Part shown: positions 62,806 to 64,000 of the stretch, piece after piece
How the letters are laid out: every line of letters begins with the position of its first letter
How positions within the stretch are numbered: position 1 is the stretch's first letter
Assembly: GCF_005233845.1 (NCBI RefSeq)
Contig: NZ_SZQL01000013.1
Span: forward strand, 62,001 to 126,000
Length of the DNA: 64,000 nt
Reading direction: 5' to 3'
Origin: Ilyomonas limi
Lineage (GTDB): Bacteria > Bacteroidota > Bacteroidia > Chitinophagales > Chitinophagaceae
Position numbers and translations under genes: made by a program
The notes under the pieces: generated by a model
Database searches by the model: none
Told to the model about the DNA's origin: nothing
The model's input: only the letters and a program-made list of their open reading frames with translations

Positions 62806-63999
62806 TTAATGAAAGAATAAATACCCGATACAAATAGCGGAAATTACCCCAATCAAATCGGCTGCAATGCCTGCCCATATTGCATAGCGCACATTCTTGA
62901 TACCTACGCTGCCAAAGTATAAAGCAATAATATAAAAAGTAGTATCGGCAGAACCTCTTAATACACTTGCCATTTTACCCACGAAAGAATCGGGACCATA
63001 CGCCGGGTTTTTAAAAATATCCAGCATCAGTCCGCGGGCGCCGCTGCCGCTAAAGGGCACCATGATAGATACGGGCAATGCCGGTACAAAATCGGTATTC
63101 AAGCCAGCTAAATGAATGATATAAGCAATGCCATCGGTAAGATACCCTAATGCACCGCTATCGCGAAACACACGAATGGCAACCAGCATTCCAACCAAGT
63201 AGGGTATGATTTTAAGTACCACATCAAAGCCGTTTTTGGCACCATCAATAAATGTATCAAACACCGATACTTTTTTGTAGGCACCGCCTGCAATAATGAG
63301 GATAATAATAGTAAGCAATATCAGATTACCGGAGATATTGGTGAAGATATTACGCGCAGCATCACTCAATGTACTTACAAGTAATAAAAGTGCTGCAATA
63401 ATAGCTGCAATAGTCAGCAACCAGGCAAGCAACACCGCATCCCACTTTAATTTTTGCCTTATTCCAACTATAATAATAGAAGCTAAAGTAGCTACCACTG
63501 TACCTGCCACACAAGGAATAAAAACACTTGTTGCATCGGTAGAGCCGGCCGCCACGCGGTAAGAAATAACAGATAAAGGAATTAAGGTTAAGCCACTTGT
63601 ATGCAACACCAGAAACATGATTTGCGCATCGCTTGCTTTATCTGCAGAAGGATTAAGCGATTGCAAACTTTGCATTGCCTTCAATCCAAATGGGGTAGCA
63701 GCATTATCCAAGCCAAGCATGTTGGCACTGAAGTTCATCACCATCTCTCCCATTGCCGGATGATTGTCGGGCACCTCCGGAAATAAACGCTTTAAAAACG
63801 GGTTGAGTAAACGAGCCATCCAGCGGATAGCACCGGCTTTCTCTGCAATATTCATTAAACCCAGGAAGAAAACCATCGTGCCTGCGAGTGGAAAAGCAAC
63901 ATCGGTAACGGATGTTTTGGCTGCATCAAACAAGCCATCTGTAAGGGTCTTAAAAATAGTAGTATCGCCAAGCCAAATCCATTTATATAAAGCAATGAA
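62806..63999 (-). CDS. SpmA/SpmB-type nucleoside-recognition membrane protein, 5' end cut
   Basis: At least 397 residues of a membrane protein that joins SpmA-like and SpmB-like halves, each with a nucleoside-recognition (Gate) domain. The first half has NFSANMLGLDNAATPFGLKAM and FLVLHTSGLTLIPLSVI. The second has IIPYLVGMLVAIRVFRDSGAL and PVSIMVPFSGSGARGLM, followed by VLRGSADTTFYIIALYFGSVG. The frame stays open to the window edge and reads IALYKWIWLGDTTIFKTLTDG before the TTG at 63933, matching the family N-terminal region, so the real start lies beyond 64000. Function outside sporulation is not established. Confidence 0.88.
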   Translation of the reverse strand, partial: FIALYKWIWLGDTTIFKTLTDGLFDAAKTSVTDVAFPLAGTMVFFLGLMNIAEKAGAIRWMARLLNPFLKRLFPEVPDNHPAMGEMVMNFSANMLGLDNAATPFGLKAMQSLQSLNPSADKASDAQIMFLVLHTSGLTLIPLSVISYRVAAGSTDATSVFIPCVAGTVVATLASIIIVGIRQKLKWDAVLLAWLLTIAAIIAALLLLVSTLSDAARNIFTNISGNLILLTIIILIIAGGAYKKVSVFDTFIDGAKNGFDVVLKIIPYLVGMLVAIRVFRDSGALGYLTDGIAYIIHLAGLNTDFVPALPVSIMVPFSGSGARGLMLDIFKNPAYGPDSFVGKMASVLRGSADTTFYIIALYFGSVGIKNVRYAIWAGIAADLIGVISAICIGYLFFH

Positions 64000-64000
64000 A

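Overview
The window reads as a chromosomal segment of a Bacteroidota bacterium, most likely a Chitinophagaceae/Chitinophagales relative. The evidence is a PorU2/PorV2-type pair of the type IX secretion system, a barrel-type TonB-dependent receptor, many Sec lipoproteins and Tat-exported proteins, and promoters of the Bacteroidota form TTTG-N19/20-TAnnTTTG (two full matches, upstream of rplS and of the tRNA-His gene). Short decayed intergenic repeats are frequent. No phage, integrase, transposase, rRNA or CRISPR array was recognised.

Layout. 1-6 kb: 3' end of an aconitase, topA, a SirB1-like transglutaminase-fold protein, a Dps ferritin and a GNAT acetyltransferase. 6-16 kb: the large PorU2 (C25 peptidase fold) and PorV2 genes, an MBOAT/SGNH pair for polymer O-acylation, and a secreted protein of unknown function. 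16-28.5 kb: housekeeping genes (smpB, accD, class II fructose-bisphosphate aldolase, a DPP-IV-like peptidase, prfA, a VanZ-like protein, a lytic transglycosylase, gatA, tatA, rplS). 28.5-38.4 kb: a sugar and sugar-acid region. It holds a GMC flavoenzyme with its Tat-carrying small subunit, a divergent FGGY gluconokinase, and a four-gene minus-strand cluster (RraA-like, enolase-superfamily dehydratase, MFS anion transporter, YhcH-like). Three of those four proteins carry export signals. 39.9-44.9 kb: ergothioneine genes egtB and egtD next to a two-gene betaine-type ABC importer whose permease is fused to a lobe-swapped binding domain. 45-57 kb: a DUF427 protein, a flippase, fumC, a lipoprotein, a TonB-like protein, folC, a TIGR01777 epimerase, TspO, a TonB-dependent receptor, a DUF445 protein and tRNA-His(GTG). 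57.9-61.9 kb: a 1206-residue CheB-CheR-PAS-histidine kinase fusion lying between two 34-bp imperfect inverted repeats. The window ends in a truncated SpmA/SpmB-type membrane protein.

How the genes may work together. The two most coherent modules are the ergothioneine locus (synthesis and probable uptake side by side) and the sugar-acid locus, where oxidation, dehydration and aldolase-type steps appear to sit outside the cytoplasm before transport by the MFS carrier. Both assignments of substrate are inferences from families and gene order. The inverted-repeat-bounded kinase and a 181-bp element with perfect 21-bp terminal inverted repeats, wedged between the two dehydrogenase subunit genes, are the clearest structures that the genes alone do not explain.
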